Positions 46,420 through 54,167 of a DNA stretch of 64,000 nucleotides are shown here, in pieces. The stretch comes from Haloarcula limicola (GTDB lineage Archaea > Halobacteriota > Halobacteria > Halobacteriales > Haloarculaceae). A model generated the notes under the pieces. The model did not search any database, was not told where the DNA came from, and saw only the letters and a program-made list of their open reading frames with translations. The stretch spans positions 674,982 to 738,981 of the forward strand of contig NZ_WRXM01000002.1 of assembly GCF_010119205.1 (NCBI RefSeq). The letters are read 5' to 3'. Position 1 is the first letter of the stretch. The number at the start of each line of letters is the position of its first letter. A program made the position numbers and the translations under genes.

Positions 46420-47888
46420 CAGTCGTCCTGTTCCTCCGCTCGCACGCGAGTCGTCGGCGCGTCACTGAGGATGCCGCGGAGGTCGGTGAGCGACTCGCCG
46501 ACCTCGATGCCGCGTTCGGTGATGCGGAACTCGCGGAGGGTGCGTTCGAAGTCGCTAGTCCGCTTTTTCAGGACGCCGATGGCCTTGCGCATCCGCCCCT
46601 CCAGTTCGAGGTGCTGGAGGAAAACGATGTTGTCCGCAAGGTAGCTGATGCCCGCTTCGGTGGCGGTGAACCGACCGGTCACCGCCTCCGTCTCCTCGAC
46701 GAGGATGACGGTGACGCCCATGTTCTTGAGGTAGCGACAGAGCGTGTGCAGTTTGCGGACGAGTCCGGACTCCTCGCCCCGAAGCGAGAGCTGATAGCCG
46801 TCGATCCCGTCGATCATCACGATGCTGGTGTCGTGCGCTTCGACGTCCTCGCGGACGAGGTGGGCGAACTCCTCCGGCGAGAAGTCGAGCGCCTCGATCT
46901 CGTGGACGTTCAGCGCGTCCCGTTCGAGCATCTGTCGGACGGGCATGTCGATGGCCTCGCTCCGCCGGAGGAACGTCCCCTTCGTCTCCTCGAACATGTA
47001 GACGACCGAGCGTTCGCCCCGGTCGGCAGCCTCCTTCATGAACTGCGTCCCCGTCGTGGTCTTGCCGACGCCGGTCGGGCCGCTGATGACGGTGATGGTC
47101 CCGCGTTCGACACCGCCGTGGAGCAGCTCGTCCATCTCCGGAACGCCGGAGGGGATGGATTCGGCGACGAACTCGCGGTCGTAACTGCTGGGCTGGAGCT
47201 CCGGGAACACCGCGACGCTCTCGTCGCGGATCCGCATCGCATGTGTCCCGCCTCGAATCTGCGACCCGCGGAACTTGGGGACGGTCACGGTGCGCCCGAA
47301 CTCGCCGAGGTCGATCTTGATCGTCCCGTCGCTCATGAACTGGAGATCGTCGTCGGGGATCGACTCCGTGTTCTGGGAGGTGAAGACGACGGTCGCGCCG
47401 GCCTCCCGGAGATACTGCATGAAGGCGATGACCTGCTGGCGGAACTGGTGGTCGTCGGGCGTCAGATGCCGGAGCCGCGTGATGGGGTCGATGAACACCC
47501 TGTCGGGCTGTAGGTCCTCGACGCGTTCGGTCACGGCGTCGGTCAGCGAGGACTGTTCGACCTCGCTCGGCGCGAAGATGTCGTAGGATTGGTTGTGAGC
47601 GAACATCTCCGAGTCCGGGCTCAGATCGAGGAACGCCACGTCGTCGAGGTCGATGCCGAGCGTCGCGGCGTTCGTCTTGATGTCCTCGGTCGTCTCCTCT
47701 AGGTTGACGTACAGCACCGTCTCGCTCCGGTCGGCTCCCGCTTTGAGAAAGTGCGTCCCGAGGATCGTCTTCCCCGTCCCCGGTTCGCCGCGGACCAGAT
47801 AGCTGCGGTTCGCTATCAGACCCCCGTGGAGCACCTCGTCGAGTCCCGAGATCCCCGTCGAAATCCGCTCCGGCGTTTGGCTGCTCAT
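46419..47888 (-). CDS. KaiC-like double-domain RecA-fold ATPase
   Basis: 489 residues with two KaiC domains. CI: Walker A GEPGTGKT at about residue 36, catalytic Glu pair in VNLEETTED, Walker B RVFIDPITRL. CII: GPTGVGKTTTG near residue 268, MFEETKGTF, SIVMIDGIDGY. A ~50-residue tail carries an acidic C-terminus. Archaeal KaiC-like proteins serve in signalling or timing, often with histidine kinases. No kaiA or kaiB is visible. A TATA-like CAAATATG about 28 bp above ATG 47888 predicts a leaderless mRNA. Confidence 0.92.
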   Translation of the reverse strand: MSSQTPERISTGISGLDEVLHGGLIANRSYLVRGEPGTGKTILGTHFLKAGADRSETVLYVNLEETTEDIKTNAATLGIDLDDVAFLDLSPDSEMFAHNQSYDIFAPSEVEQSSLTDAVTERVEDLQPDRVFIDPITRLRHLTPDDHQFRQQVIAFMQYLREAGATVVFTSQNTESIPDDDLQFMSDGTIKIDLGEFGRTVTVPKFRGSQIRGGTHAMRIRDESVAVFPELQPSSYDREFVAESIPSGVPEMDELLHGGVERGTITVISGPTGVGKTTTGTQFMKEAADRGERSVVYMFEETKGTFLRRSEAIDMPVRQMLERDALNVHEIEALDFSPEEFAHLVREDVEAHDTSIVMIDGIDGYQLSLRGEESGLVRKLHTLCRYLKNMGVTVILVEETEAVTGRFTATEAGISYLADNIVFLQHLELEGRMRKAIGVLKKRTSDFERTLREFRITERGIEVGESLTDLRGILSDAPTTRVRAEEQDD

Positions 47889-48030
47889 TAAGAACTATTT
47901 GGAACCTGGAGGCGACATATTTGTATCGGTCATTTCGATACCGTCGTGGGATATCCGGACAGTTGGAGGGGAGATCGCGCGGAAATCGACTTTTGCGCCC
48001 GAGCTACGCACCGAGCGACGAGCGAAGTCA

Positions 48031-48110
48031 CGGGCGGGCAGTCAGTCGGAGAGCCGCGATCCGTAGTAGTCGGGCGGGCAGTCAGTCGGAGAGCCGCGAT
48101 CCGTAGTAGT
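48031..48110. repeat. Perfect tandem duplication of a 40-bp unit
   Basis: Bases 48031-48070 and 48071-48110 are identical (unit begins CGGGCGGGCAGTCAGTCGGA and ends CCGTAGTAGT). Two copies, no spacer, non-coding. A recent slippage duplication or a doubled regulatory site. Confidence 0.9.
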
Positions 48111-48137
48111 CACTGCGGGAACTGCTATCACAGCAAG

Positions 48138-48175
48138 GTGGGGGGTGGGGTTGGGGGTGGTGGGGTGGGGGTAGG
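48138..48175 (+). repeat. G-rich tract with quadruplex-forming pattern
   Basis: Runs of 6, 4, 5, 2, 4 and 5 G separated by one or two bases, mostly T (48140-48171), a textbook G-quadruplex pattern. It lies just after the tandem repeat in a non-coding region. Confidence 0.75.
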
Positions 48176-48454
48176 TTTCGAAACGAGGCGACGCGGCATC
48201 GAGGCCGCGGTCGGCCCGCCGTGGCGGTCGCGCCACGAACAGCGGCTCCATGAGCCGAGCCCACTCCGTTCGAGACGACGGCCCGTATACACCTTATTAT
48301 CCGGTTGCTAAAGCCCGTATTCGGTCGGTACGATGTCGGTCGGCGTCGACGCTGGGGGATTTGGAGAGCGTGCAGACAGGGGGCCACATCGACGGCGCGG
48401 CGGGACGGCGGCCGGACGAAGCGTCGCGGGGCGGGACAGCGCGTGATAATCCGG

Positions 48455-48673
48455 TTATTGGGAATCCGAGAGCGAGACGTGCGAGTCGCGGTCGGCGGAG
48501 ATCCACCGGTCGCTGCCGCCGTCGCAGTCCTCGGGGTCGTAGAGCACCACTTCGTCGGTCTCGACCTCGACCGACGCGGGGAGGAACTTCGGGTTGTACG
48601 TGGGGGCCAGTTCGAAGTCCGGCCAATCGTCCGCTTCGACGTTCTCCTCGTCGAAAGATTGGCCGTGGCTCAT
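48455..48673 (-). CDS. Small acidic protein (DUF7331-like)
   Basis: 72 residues, very acidic. The C-terminal VVLYDPEDCDGGSDRWISADRDSH segment resembles the short haloarchaeal family in which YD..N/D..W..SD..V.L is conserved (DUF7331, tentative). ATG overlaps the stop of the 56-residue gene as ATGA. Last gene of a tiny-gene operon. Confidence 0.72.
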   Translation of the reverse strand: MSHGQSFDEENVEADDWPDFELAPTYNPKFLPASVEVETDEVVLYDPEDCDGGSDRWISADRDSHVSLSDSQ

Positions 48674-48840
48674 TTTTTTACCTCATCTTCTCGGCGTGCC
48701 TGCTCGTAGTATTGCAGGAAATCGATTGCCTCCTGGAGATTTACCTTGCACTCGGCGGACAGTCCCTCGTATTCGTCCTCTGACCAGCCACTGAGCAGTT
48801 CTCGGGCGACGGCGACGCGCTGATCGATCGGTAGTTTCAT
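48670..48840 (-). CDS. 56-residue acidic helical protein
   Basis: Starts MKLPIDQRVAVARELLSGWS and ends QARREDEVKK. Acidic, single predicted long helices, one Cys. The stop overlaps the next ATG (ATGA). Its own ATG overlaps the stop of a 16-codon frame. No family recognised; the composition and coupling argue that it is real. Confidence 0.68.
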   Translation of the reverse strand: MKLPIDQRVAVARELLSGWSEDEYEGLSAECKVNLQEAIDFLQYYEQARREDEVKK

Positions 48841-48887
48841 CGACGATTCACCTCGGGGACCTCGGCGACGGATGGGGTTTCAGTCAT
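48837..48887 (-). promoter_or_regulatory. Mini-ORF heading the tiny-gene operon (16 codons)
   Basis: Reads MTETPSVAEVPEVNRR and stop, overlapping the next start as ATGA. A TATA-like CTATATG centred near 48928 predicts a start about 14 nt above its ATG. It may be a leader peptide or a coupling device. Confidence 0.35.
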
Positions 48888-49011
48888 CTTTGCTGCCTCT
48901 GTTCGTTCGAAGGCGACAACGCCACATATAGTTCAGCGAACCGACTGGTTGGTGGCCCCGTTTACCCTGAGGTAAGTAGGGCGAGACTGGTCGTCTAACC
49001 GTACAAAACCA

Positions 49012-49017
49012 TTTTAC
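49012..49017 (+). promoter_or_regulatory. TATA-like box for the PAS histidine-kinase transcript
   Basis: TTTTAC centred about 29 bp before the mini-ORF ATG at 49044. Confidence 0.4.
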
Positions 49018-49043
49018 TCGGGCCTTCGTTCCCTTTACTAGCT

Positions 49044-49124
49044 ATGGCTGATTCCGGACAGAAGGTAGGGTCGGACGCGGCGAACACCCCGGATATCTCG
49101 GACCGGACGGGTCCCGATCGGTAA
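49044..49124 (+). promoter_or_regulatory. Leaderless upstream mini-ORF before the histidine kinase (26 codons)
   Basis: Starts MADSGQKVGSDAANTPDISD; its TAA ends 3 nt before the kinase ATG at 49128. The ATG is at the predicted transcription start. Unlike most other mini-ORF peptides it is acidic and could be a real leader peptide. Confidence 0.42.
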
Positions 49125-49127
49125 CCG

Positions 49128-50714
49128 ATGACTGGACAAGCAGGAGTTCTCTATCTCGGGCCGACGGTCGAGGCGCTGGGGTCGTTCCTCCCCACGGTCG
49201 ACGGGGTCGCGGTCGTCGGCACCGTCACCGAGTCGACCGACGCCGCGCTCGACCGACTCAGGACGGGTATCGTCGACTGCCTCGTCGTCGACACGCGACT
49301 CCCGAAACTCGACGTCGCCTCGTTTCTCGCCGCGGTCGAGGAGAGCCGAAGCGACCTGCCGGTGATTCTGTTTCAACACGGCGACGCCGAGTCGAACACC
49401 GAGGACGGCAGGTACGACGAGCGGCTCACGGACGCGGATCCGGCGGCGTTCCGGCAGGAGACGGTTCGGACCGCGCTCGCGGACAGCGGTGCACTCGACG
49501 GCGCGACCGAGGAGCGACGGGACGACGGGTTGCGGGAGGTCGACGACTGGACGTCGATCGACCGCTGGTCGAACCTCTCGAAGCAGGTCGTCGAGACGAG
49601 TCCGGTGGGAATCGCCATCGTTGTCGACGGGCGGATCACGCGCGTCAACCGACACGCCGAGGAGATCCTCCAGTTCAGCACCGATACCGGGTGCGCCCGC
49701 GTCACCGATCAGCTGTCGGGCCGCATCTACGACGAGTCGGGCCAGCCCGTCTCCTCGATGGAGTTTCACTTCCAGCAGATACTCTCGACCGGCCCGTCGG
49801 TGGTGGGATACGACCCCGATCCGGACCGCTCCGACGGCCCCAGACACTGGCTCCTCGTCAACGGGAAACCCCTGGACGTCGGCGACGAGTCGGCGCTGGT
49901 GCTGATCTTCAAGGACGTCACCGAGCTCAAACAGCACCAGGACGAACTGGAGCGTCGCCAGTCCGAACTGGACACGGTCGTCACCGAACTCAAGCGGTCG
50001 AACGCCGAACTCGAACAGTTCGCGTACGTCGCCTCGCACGACCTGCGCGAGCCGCTCCGGATGGTGTCTAACTACCTCGGGCTGCTCGAACGACGATACG
50101 GCGACGACCTCGACGAGGACGCGCGGGACTTCATCGGGTACGCCGTCGAGGGAGCCCAGCGGATGCGCCGGTTCATCAACGACCTGCTCAAGTACTCCCG
50201 GGTCGGCCGCGACGACGACGAGATGACGCTCGTCGACCTGAACGACGTGCTCGACGACGTGCGGATCGACCTCGAGGTCAGGCTCGAAGAGGCGGACGCC
50301 GAGTTGACCGTCGCGGAGTTACCCGTCGTCCGGGGCAACAGACACCGGCTCGAACAGCTGTTTCAGAACCTCGTCAGCAACGCGATCAAGTACGCGGGCG
50401 ACGACCCCCCGCGCATCGAGATCGGCGTCTCCCTCGAACCGGAACGGTGTGAGATAACCGTCGCGGACAATGGCGCGGGGATCGACCCGAACGAGCAGGA
50501 GCAGGCGTTCGACCTCTTCTATACGACCGGCCGGGACGATTCGACGGGCATCGGGCTGGCGCTCTGTCGGAAAATCGTCCAGAGTCACGGGGGACGGATC
50601 TGGCTCAACAGCACGCCCGGCGAGGGGACGACGGTCCACTTCACGCTCGTCCGAGAGGACGGCGAGATCGAGAGCGCGGACGTGAGCGCGGTCGACGTTT
50701 CCCTTCCAGAATAG
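49128..50714 (+). CDS. PAS-domain sensor histidine kinase with receiver-like N-terminus
   Basis: 528 residues, soluble. Residues about 5-115 resemble a receiver domain (DCLVVDTRLPKLD with a possible acceptor Asp). Residues about 150-270 are a PAS domain (VETSPVGIAIVVDGRITRVN). A short coiled coil follows, then the HisKA H-box FAYVASHDLREPLRM near 305, N-box NLVSNAIKYAG, G1 VADNGAGID and G2 GIGLALCRKIV. Cytoplasmic phosphorelay kinase; no dedicated response regulator adjoins it. Confidence 0.92.
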   Translation: MTGQAGVLYLGPTVEALGSFLPTVDGVAVVGTVTESTDAALDRLRTGIVDCLVVDTRLPKLDVASFLAAVEESRSDLPVILFQHGDAESNTEDGRYDERLTDADPAAFRQETVRTALADSGALDGATEERRDDGLREVDDWTSIDRWSNLSKQVVETSPVGIAIVVDGRITRVNRHAEEILQFSTDTGCARVTDQLSGRIYDESGQPVSSMEFHFQQILSTGPSVVGYDPDPDRSDGPRHWLLVNGKPLDVGDESALVLIFKDVTELKQHQDELERRQSELDTVVTELKRSNAELEQFAYVASHDLREPLRMVSNYLGLLERRYGDDLDEDARDFIGYAVEGAQRMRRFINDLLKYSRVGRDDDEMTLVDLNDVLDDVRIDLEVRLEEADAELTVAELPVVRGNRHRLEQLFQNLVSNAIKYAGDDPPRIEIGVSLEPERCEITVADNGAGIDPNEQEQAFDLFYTTGRDDSTGIGLALCRKIVQSHGGRIWLNSTPGEGTTVHFTLVREDGEIESADVSAVDVSLPE

Positions 50715-50928
50715 CCGAATATCCGTACTGTTGCCGCCTTACCATCCGCTTAAGCCCGAAACAGAACAGTCGCTAGCTCCCGTTCAACGATTCGTGAGCA
50801 ACGGGCGTTCATTCGGTACCTGTCGGACAAATCGGACGAGTCGCTAATCGTTACACACTATCCCACCAGCGCCCTGACAACGCGATCCGTCCTTAATCAA
50901 TATCAAAAAAATCGAACGGTAAACGGGG

Positions 50929-50934
50929 TATATA
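50929..50934 (+). promoter_or_regulatory. TATA box for the PadR-family gene
   Basis: TATATA centred about 30 bp before ATG 50962, predicting a leaderless mRNA. Confidence 0.55.
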
Positions 50935-50961
50935 GCCGTCGGGAACGACGAAACAGACGAG

Positions 50962-51291
50962 ATGTCAATGCACGACCTGACAGGATTTCAGAGGGATATC
51001 CTGTACGTGATAGCGAAGCTAAACAAGCCACACGGGCTGGAGATCAAGGACGAGCTGCAGGAACACTACGACCAGAACATCCGTCACGGCCGCCTCTATC
51101 CGAACCTCGACACGCTGGTCGAAGCCCGCCTCATCGAGAAGGGCAAGAAAGACGACCGCTCGAACGAGTACAAGCTTCGAAACCGCGGCAAGCGCGAATT
51201 GAAGTCCCGGCTCAAGTGGGAGCTCTCGTGTCTCCCCGAGGACCTCATCGCCGAGCTGGACGACGTCGCGATAAAGCAGACCGCAGAGTAA
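50962..51291 (+). CDS. PadR family transcriptional regulator
   Basis: 109 residues of the short haloarchaeal PadR type: a winged helix starting LTGFQRDILYVIAKL, recognition region IRHGRLYPNLDTLVEARLIEKG, wing NEYKLRNRGKREL, and a short C-terminal helix. ATG 50968 is an alternative start. Usually a repressor of a nearby gene; the YihY gene 206 bp downstream is a possible target. Confidence 0.9.
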   Translation: MSMHDLTGFQRDILYVIAKLNKPHGLEIKDELQEHYDQNIRHGRLYPNLDTLVEARLIEKGKKDDRSNEYKLRNRGKRELKSRLKWELSCLPEDLIAELDDVAIKQTAE

Positions 51292-51497
51292 TCTCCCCGA
51301 CGATCGCTCCCGCCGGCGATCGATCCGACCGGGTGTCGACAGTACGGCTGCGAGCGGACGCTCCGTCAGGAGACTCATCCCTCTCCCCGTGACATCTATC
51401 ACGCCGCGACCCTCGTCACGAGCGCGCACCGACGAGTCGCGTCTCTCGGCCGCCGCCGGGAGTCGGACCGTCCCCGACGCGTCCCGACGGTGACGCT

Positions 51498-52256
51498 ATG
51501 ACGCTTCTCGCCACGGTACGACGCGTCTTCCGGACGATCCGGGAGAAGAACGTCCCGTTCAAGGCGGCGAGCATCGCCTACTACGCGACGGCGTCGTTCG
51601 TCCCGCTGGTCGTACTGACGCTCGCGGTCCTGTCCACGTTCGGAGCCGGGGACCTACTGGTCGCAGTCCTCCACTCGACGCTCTCCCGGAGCGGGAGCGA
51701 GGTGCTCGAAAGCGTCCTCGAGAACACGAGAGGCCGCGAGATCGCGGGCGCTATCGGGGTCGCGCTCACCGGTTGGAGCGGGAGCAGGGTGTTCCGGGGG
51801 CTGACGCTCGCCTTCGAGGAGGTGTACGAGGACGGCGCGGAGCGCTCCCTGTTCGACCGCGTCGAGAAGAGCTTCGTCGTCGTCGCCGTGTTACTCCTCG
51901 CGTTCGCGTTCCTCGCGGCGACGGCCCTCGCCTTCGACCTCGACCAGTCGGCGGTGGAGTCCTCGCTACTCGTTCGCTCCCTCCTGGTCGTCGGGTCGCT
52001 CGTCCTCGTCTTCTTCCCGTTCTACTACGTCTTACCGCCCATCTCGGCCACCGTCCGTCACGCGGTTCCCGGAACGGCGTTCGCGGCGCTGGGGCTGGTC
52101 GCGTTACAGGTCGCCTTTCACTACTACGTCGAGACGAGCGGCGGGTACAGCGGGTACGGCTTCCTGGGGACGCTGCTGTTGTTCATCACGTTCCTCCACT
52201 TCGGGGCGAACGTCATCCTCGTCGGTGCCGTCCTCAACGCGACGCTCGACTGGTGA
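51498..52256 (+). CDS. YihY/BrkB family membrane protein
   Basis: 252 residues, about six TM segments. The N-terminal FKAASIAYYATASFVPLVVLTL and the late GYSGYGFLGTLLLFITFLHFGANVILVGA are signatures of the YihY/BrkB (formerly 'RNase BN') family. Cytoplasmic-membrane protein of unclear molecular role. Confidence 0.9.
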   Translation: MTLLATVRRVFRTIREKNVPFKAASIAYYATASFVPLVVLTLAVLSTFGAGDLLVAVLHSTLSRSGSEVLESVLENTRGREIAGAIGVALTGWSGSRVFRGLTLAFEEVYEDGAERSLFDRVEKSFVVVAVLLLAFAFLAATALAFDLDQSAVESSLLVRSLLVVGSLVLVFFPFYYVLPPISATVRHAVPGTAFAALGLVALQVAFHYYVETSGGYSGYGFLGTLLLFITFLHFGANVILVGAVLNATLDW

Positions 52257-52341
52257 GCGAGCGCCGCGGCCGGGCAGTCTAGGAGAGCGGCGGCAGAACA
52301 GCGGGATTTACACGGCACCGAGAATCGGTCTGAGCGGCGCG

Positions 52342-53979
52342 TCAGTCGAGGTAGCCCAGGTCCGAGAGGCGACCCTCGACCGCCGAGTCGTCGGCCGTCG
52401 CGGCGGCCGCTGACTCCTCTTCGTAGGCGTCGTAGGCGGTCGATCCGGGGTCGTCGACGATGGGGAGGGGCGTCCCGTCCATCCGGTCGCTGTAGGGGAC
52501 GCCCAGCGCACCGAGGACGGTCGGCGCGACGTCGAAGAGGTGCGCGTCGTCGAGCGACGCCGACTCGTCGATCCCCTCGCCCGTAGCGGCGACGATCCCT
52601 TCGAGCTTGTGGTTCCACGGCTCAGCCGGTTCGCCGAAGTGGTCGCCGAGCAACTGCGCCGAGAGGAAGTGATCGAAGTCGCGGGGGACGGTCACGATGT
52701 CGACCGCGCCCGCGTCGTACGGTCCCTCGAAGTAGTCTTCGCGGGGCGCGACCGTCTCGAAGACCGGACCGCCGTCCGGCGCGGTAGCGTCCCGGAGCGA
52801 CTCGATTATCTCCTGGCGCACCGACTCGTAGTCGGCCTCGGGGACGACGCCCTCCGGCTCGCGGCCCTCGACGTTGAGGCGGACGCCCAGTTCCGTCCGG
52901 GCGCGCATATACGCGATGGAAGATCGGAAGTCCACCTGCTCGTTCGCGGTGCGGACGACGCCGTTCGGCGCGTACTGCTTCGCGATCTCCTCGAGGCCGA
53001 CGTGTCGCAGGCCGGCACCGACGCGGTTGGCCGTCAGTCCGAACTTCGCGGCCGTCGCGGCGATGCGCTCTATCATGTTCGGCTCCCAGGAGGTCTCGTC
53101 TTCGCCCTCGCGCAGGCCCTGTCGGATCGGGTTCCAGGAGGGCATCCCCTTGCCGCCCTTGACCGTCTCGACGTACCCCTCGTCGCGGAGGTACTCGTTG
53201 ACGCGGAACTCCTCTTTCTCGTAGGGTCCCATCCCGTGGTCGCTGGCGACGATGACCGTGTCGGGGTCGTGGTCGTCGAGCAGTTTCCCGATCTCCTCGT
53301 CGGTCGTCTCGTAGACCTCGTTGACCGCGCTCTCGTCGCCGAGGAACTCGTGGAAGACGGTGTCGGTCTTCTGAAACTGGACGAACCCGAAGTCGGGCTC
53401 GTACTCGTCGAGGAGGTAGCTGAACGCCCTCCGGCGCAGGCGAACGAGTTCGTGGTACTCCTCGAGCTTCTCGGCGTCCGAGAGGTCGGTCTCGCCGCGC
53501 GTGTACTTGGGGTAGACGCGGTACTCGCCGAGCGCCTCCTTGATGTCGTCGATGACGCCCTCTGGGTGACACGGCGGGTCCTCCGGGCCGATGAAGCCGG
53601 GGACGACGGCCCCGTCGATCTCGGCCGGCGGCGCGGTGACGGGCACGTTCAGGACGACGCTCGATTTGCCGCGGTCGTCGAGGAGCTCCCAGATGCTGTG
53701 TTCGCGGACGTGGTCGCGGCTGACCACCTCCCAGTCGTAGCCGTCGAAGCTGACGAAGCTGTAGGCCCCGTGCTTGCCGGGGTTGACGCCGGTGTACAGG
53801 GAGGGCCACGCGCTCGGCGTCCACGGCGGAATCTGCGACTCCAGCGGCCCGGCGACGCCGTCCTCGTATATCGATGCCAGATTCGGGATGCGTCCCTCGT
53901 CGTTGAGTCGATCGAAGACGGGCAGACAGCCCGCGTCGATGCCGATGAGCAGGACGTCGAGGTCACTGTGTTCTGTCAT
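52342..53979 (-). CDS. Type I phosphodiesterase / alkaline-phosphatase superfamily protein
   Basis: 545 residues. Metal and nucleophile motifs: LLIGIDAG at 10-17, PPWTPSAWPSLYTGVNPGKHG at about 51-71 with Thr54 as likely nucleophile, and VIVASDHGMGPYEKEEF. It belongs to the nucleotide-pyrophosphatase/phosphodiesterase branch common in archaeal polysaccharide clusters. The C-terminus RLSDLGYLD matches the tail of the sulfatase-fold protein at 6585-8087. Its ATG overlaps the stop of a 10-codon mini-ORF. It probably transfers or removes a phospho-group on a glycan or lipid carrier. Confidence 0.88.
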   Translation of the reverse strand: MTEHSDLDVLLIGIDAGCLPVFDRLNDEGRIPNLASIYEDGVAGPLESQIPPWTPSAWPSLYTGVNPGKHGAYSFVSFDGYDWEVVSRDHVREHSIWELLDDRGKSSVVLNVPVTAPPAEIDGAVVPGFIGPEDPPCHPEGVIDDIKEALGEYRVYPKYTRGETDLSDAEKLEEYHELVRLRRRAFSYLLDEYEPDFGFVQFQKTDTVFHEFLGDESAVNEVYETTDEEIGKLLDDHDPDTVIVASDHGMGPYEKEEFRVNEYLRDEGYVETVKGGKGMPSWNPIRQGLREGEDETSWEPNMIERIAATAAKFGLTANRVGAGLRHVGLEEIAKQYAPNGVVRTANEQVDFRSSIAYMRARTELGVRLNVEGREPEGVVPEADYESVRQEIIESLRDATAPDGGPVFETVAPREDYFEGPYDAGAVDIVTVPRDFDHFLSAQLLGDHFGEPAEPWNHKLEGIVAATGEGIDESASLDDAHLFDVAPTVLGALGVPYSDRMDGTPLPIVDDPGSTAYDAYEEESAAAATADDSAVEGRLSDLGYLD

Positions 53980-54008
53980 CTGCGATCCTCCACAGCTCGT
54001 GATGGCAT
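53976..54008 (-). promoter_or_regulatory. Upstream mini-ORF coupled to the phosphodiesterase-fold gene (10 codons)
   Basis: Reads MPSRAVEDRR and stop; the TGA overlaps the downstream ATG as ATGA. The TATA-like GATATAATAA at 54039-54048 predicts a start about 8 nt above the mini-ORF ATG. Confidence 0.4.
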
Positions 54009-54038
54009 TCGTGTCTGATCCGTAGCGTCCGAAGGGCC

Positions 54039-54048
54039 TTATTATATC
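54039..54048 (-). promoter_or_regulatory. TATA-like box for the phosphodiesterase-fold gene
   Basis: GATATAATAA on the minus strand, same ATAATAA core as at other glycan genes. Confidence 0.45.
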
Positions 54049-54133
54049 GCTCTTAATGGAATCTCGATATCAAATGTATCGGATAGATACGGCGGCCGAA
54101 ACCCCGCTATGGGCCTGTCGGGATTACTAGACA

Positions 54134-54141
54134 GATAATAA
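54134..54141 (+). promoter_or_regulatory. TATA-like box for the GT4 gene
   Basis: GATAATAA centred 30 bp before ATG 54168; leaderless mRNA predicted. Confidence 0.5.
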
Positions 54142-54167
54142 CGACTCCGGACGCCGAACACCGGGTA

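Larger units (their letters stand above)
47889..48454. other. 566-bp non-coding region with repeats
   Basis: No credible gene on either strand. It holds the tandem 40-bp repeat and the G-rich tract listed separately, plus the KaiC-like promoter at its left end. Frames through it are Arg/Gly/Ser-rich and lack haloarchaeal acidity. Confidence 0.5.

Noticed and set aside
48031-48110. Tandem repeat considered as a CRISPR array
   Set aside because: Units abut without spacers and there are only two; no cas genes.
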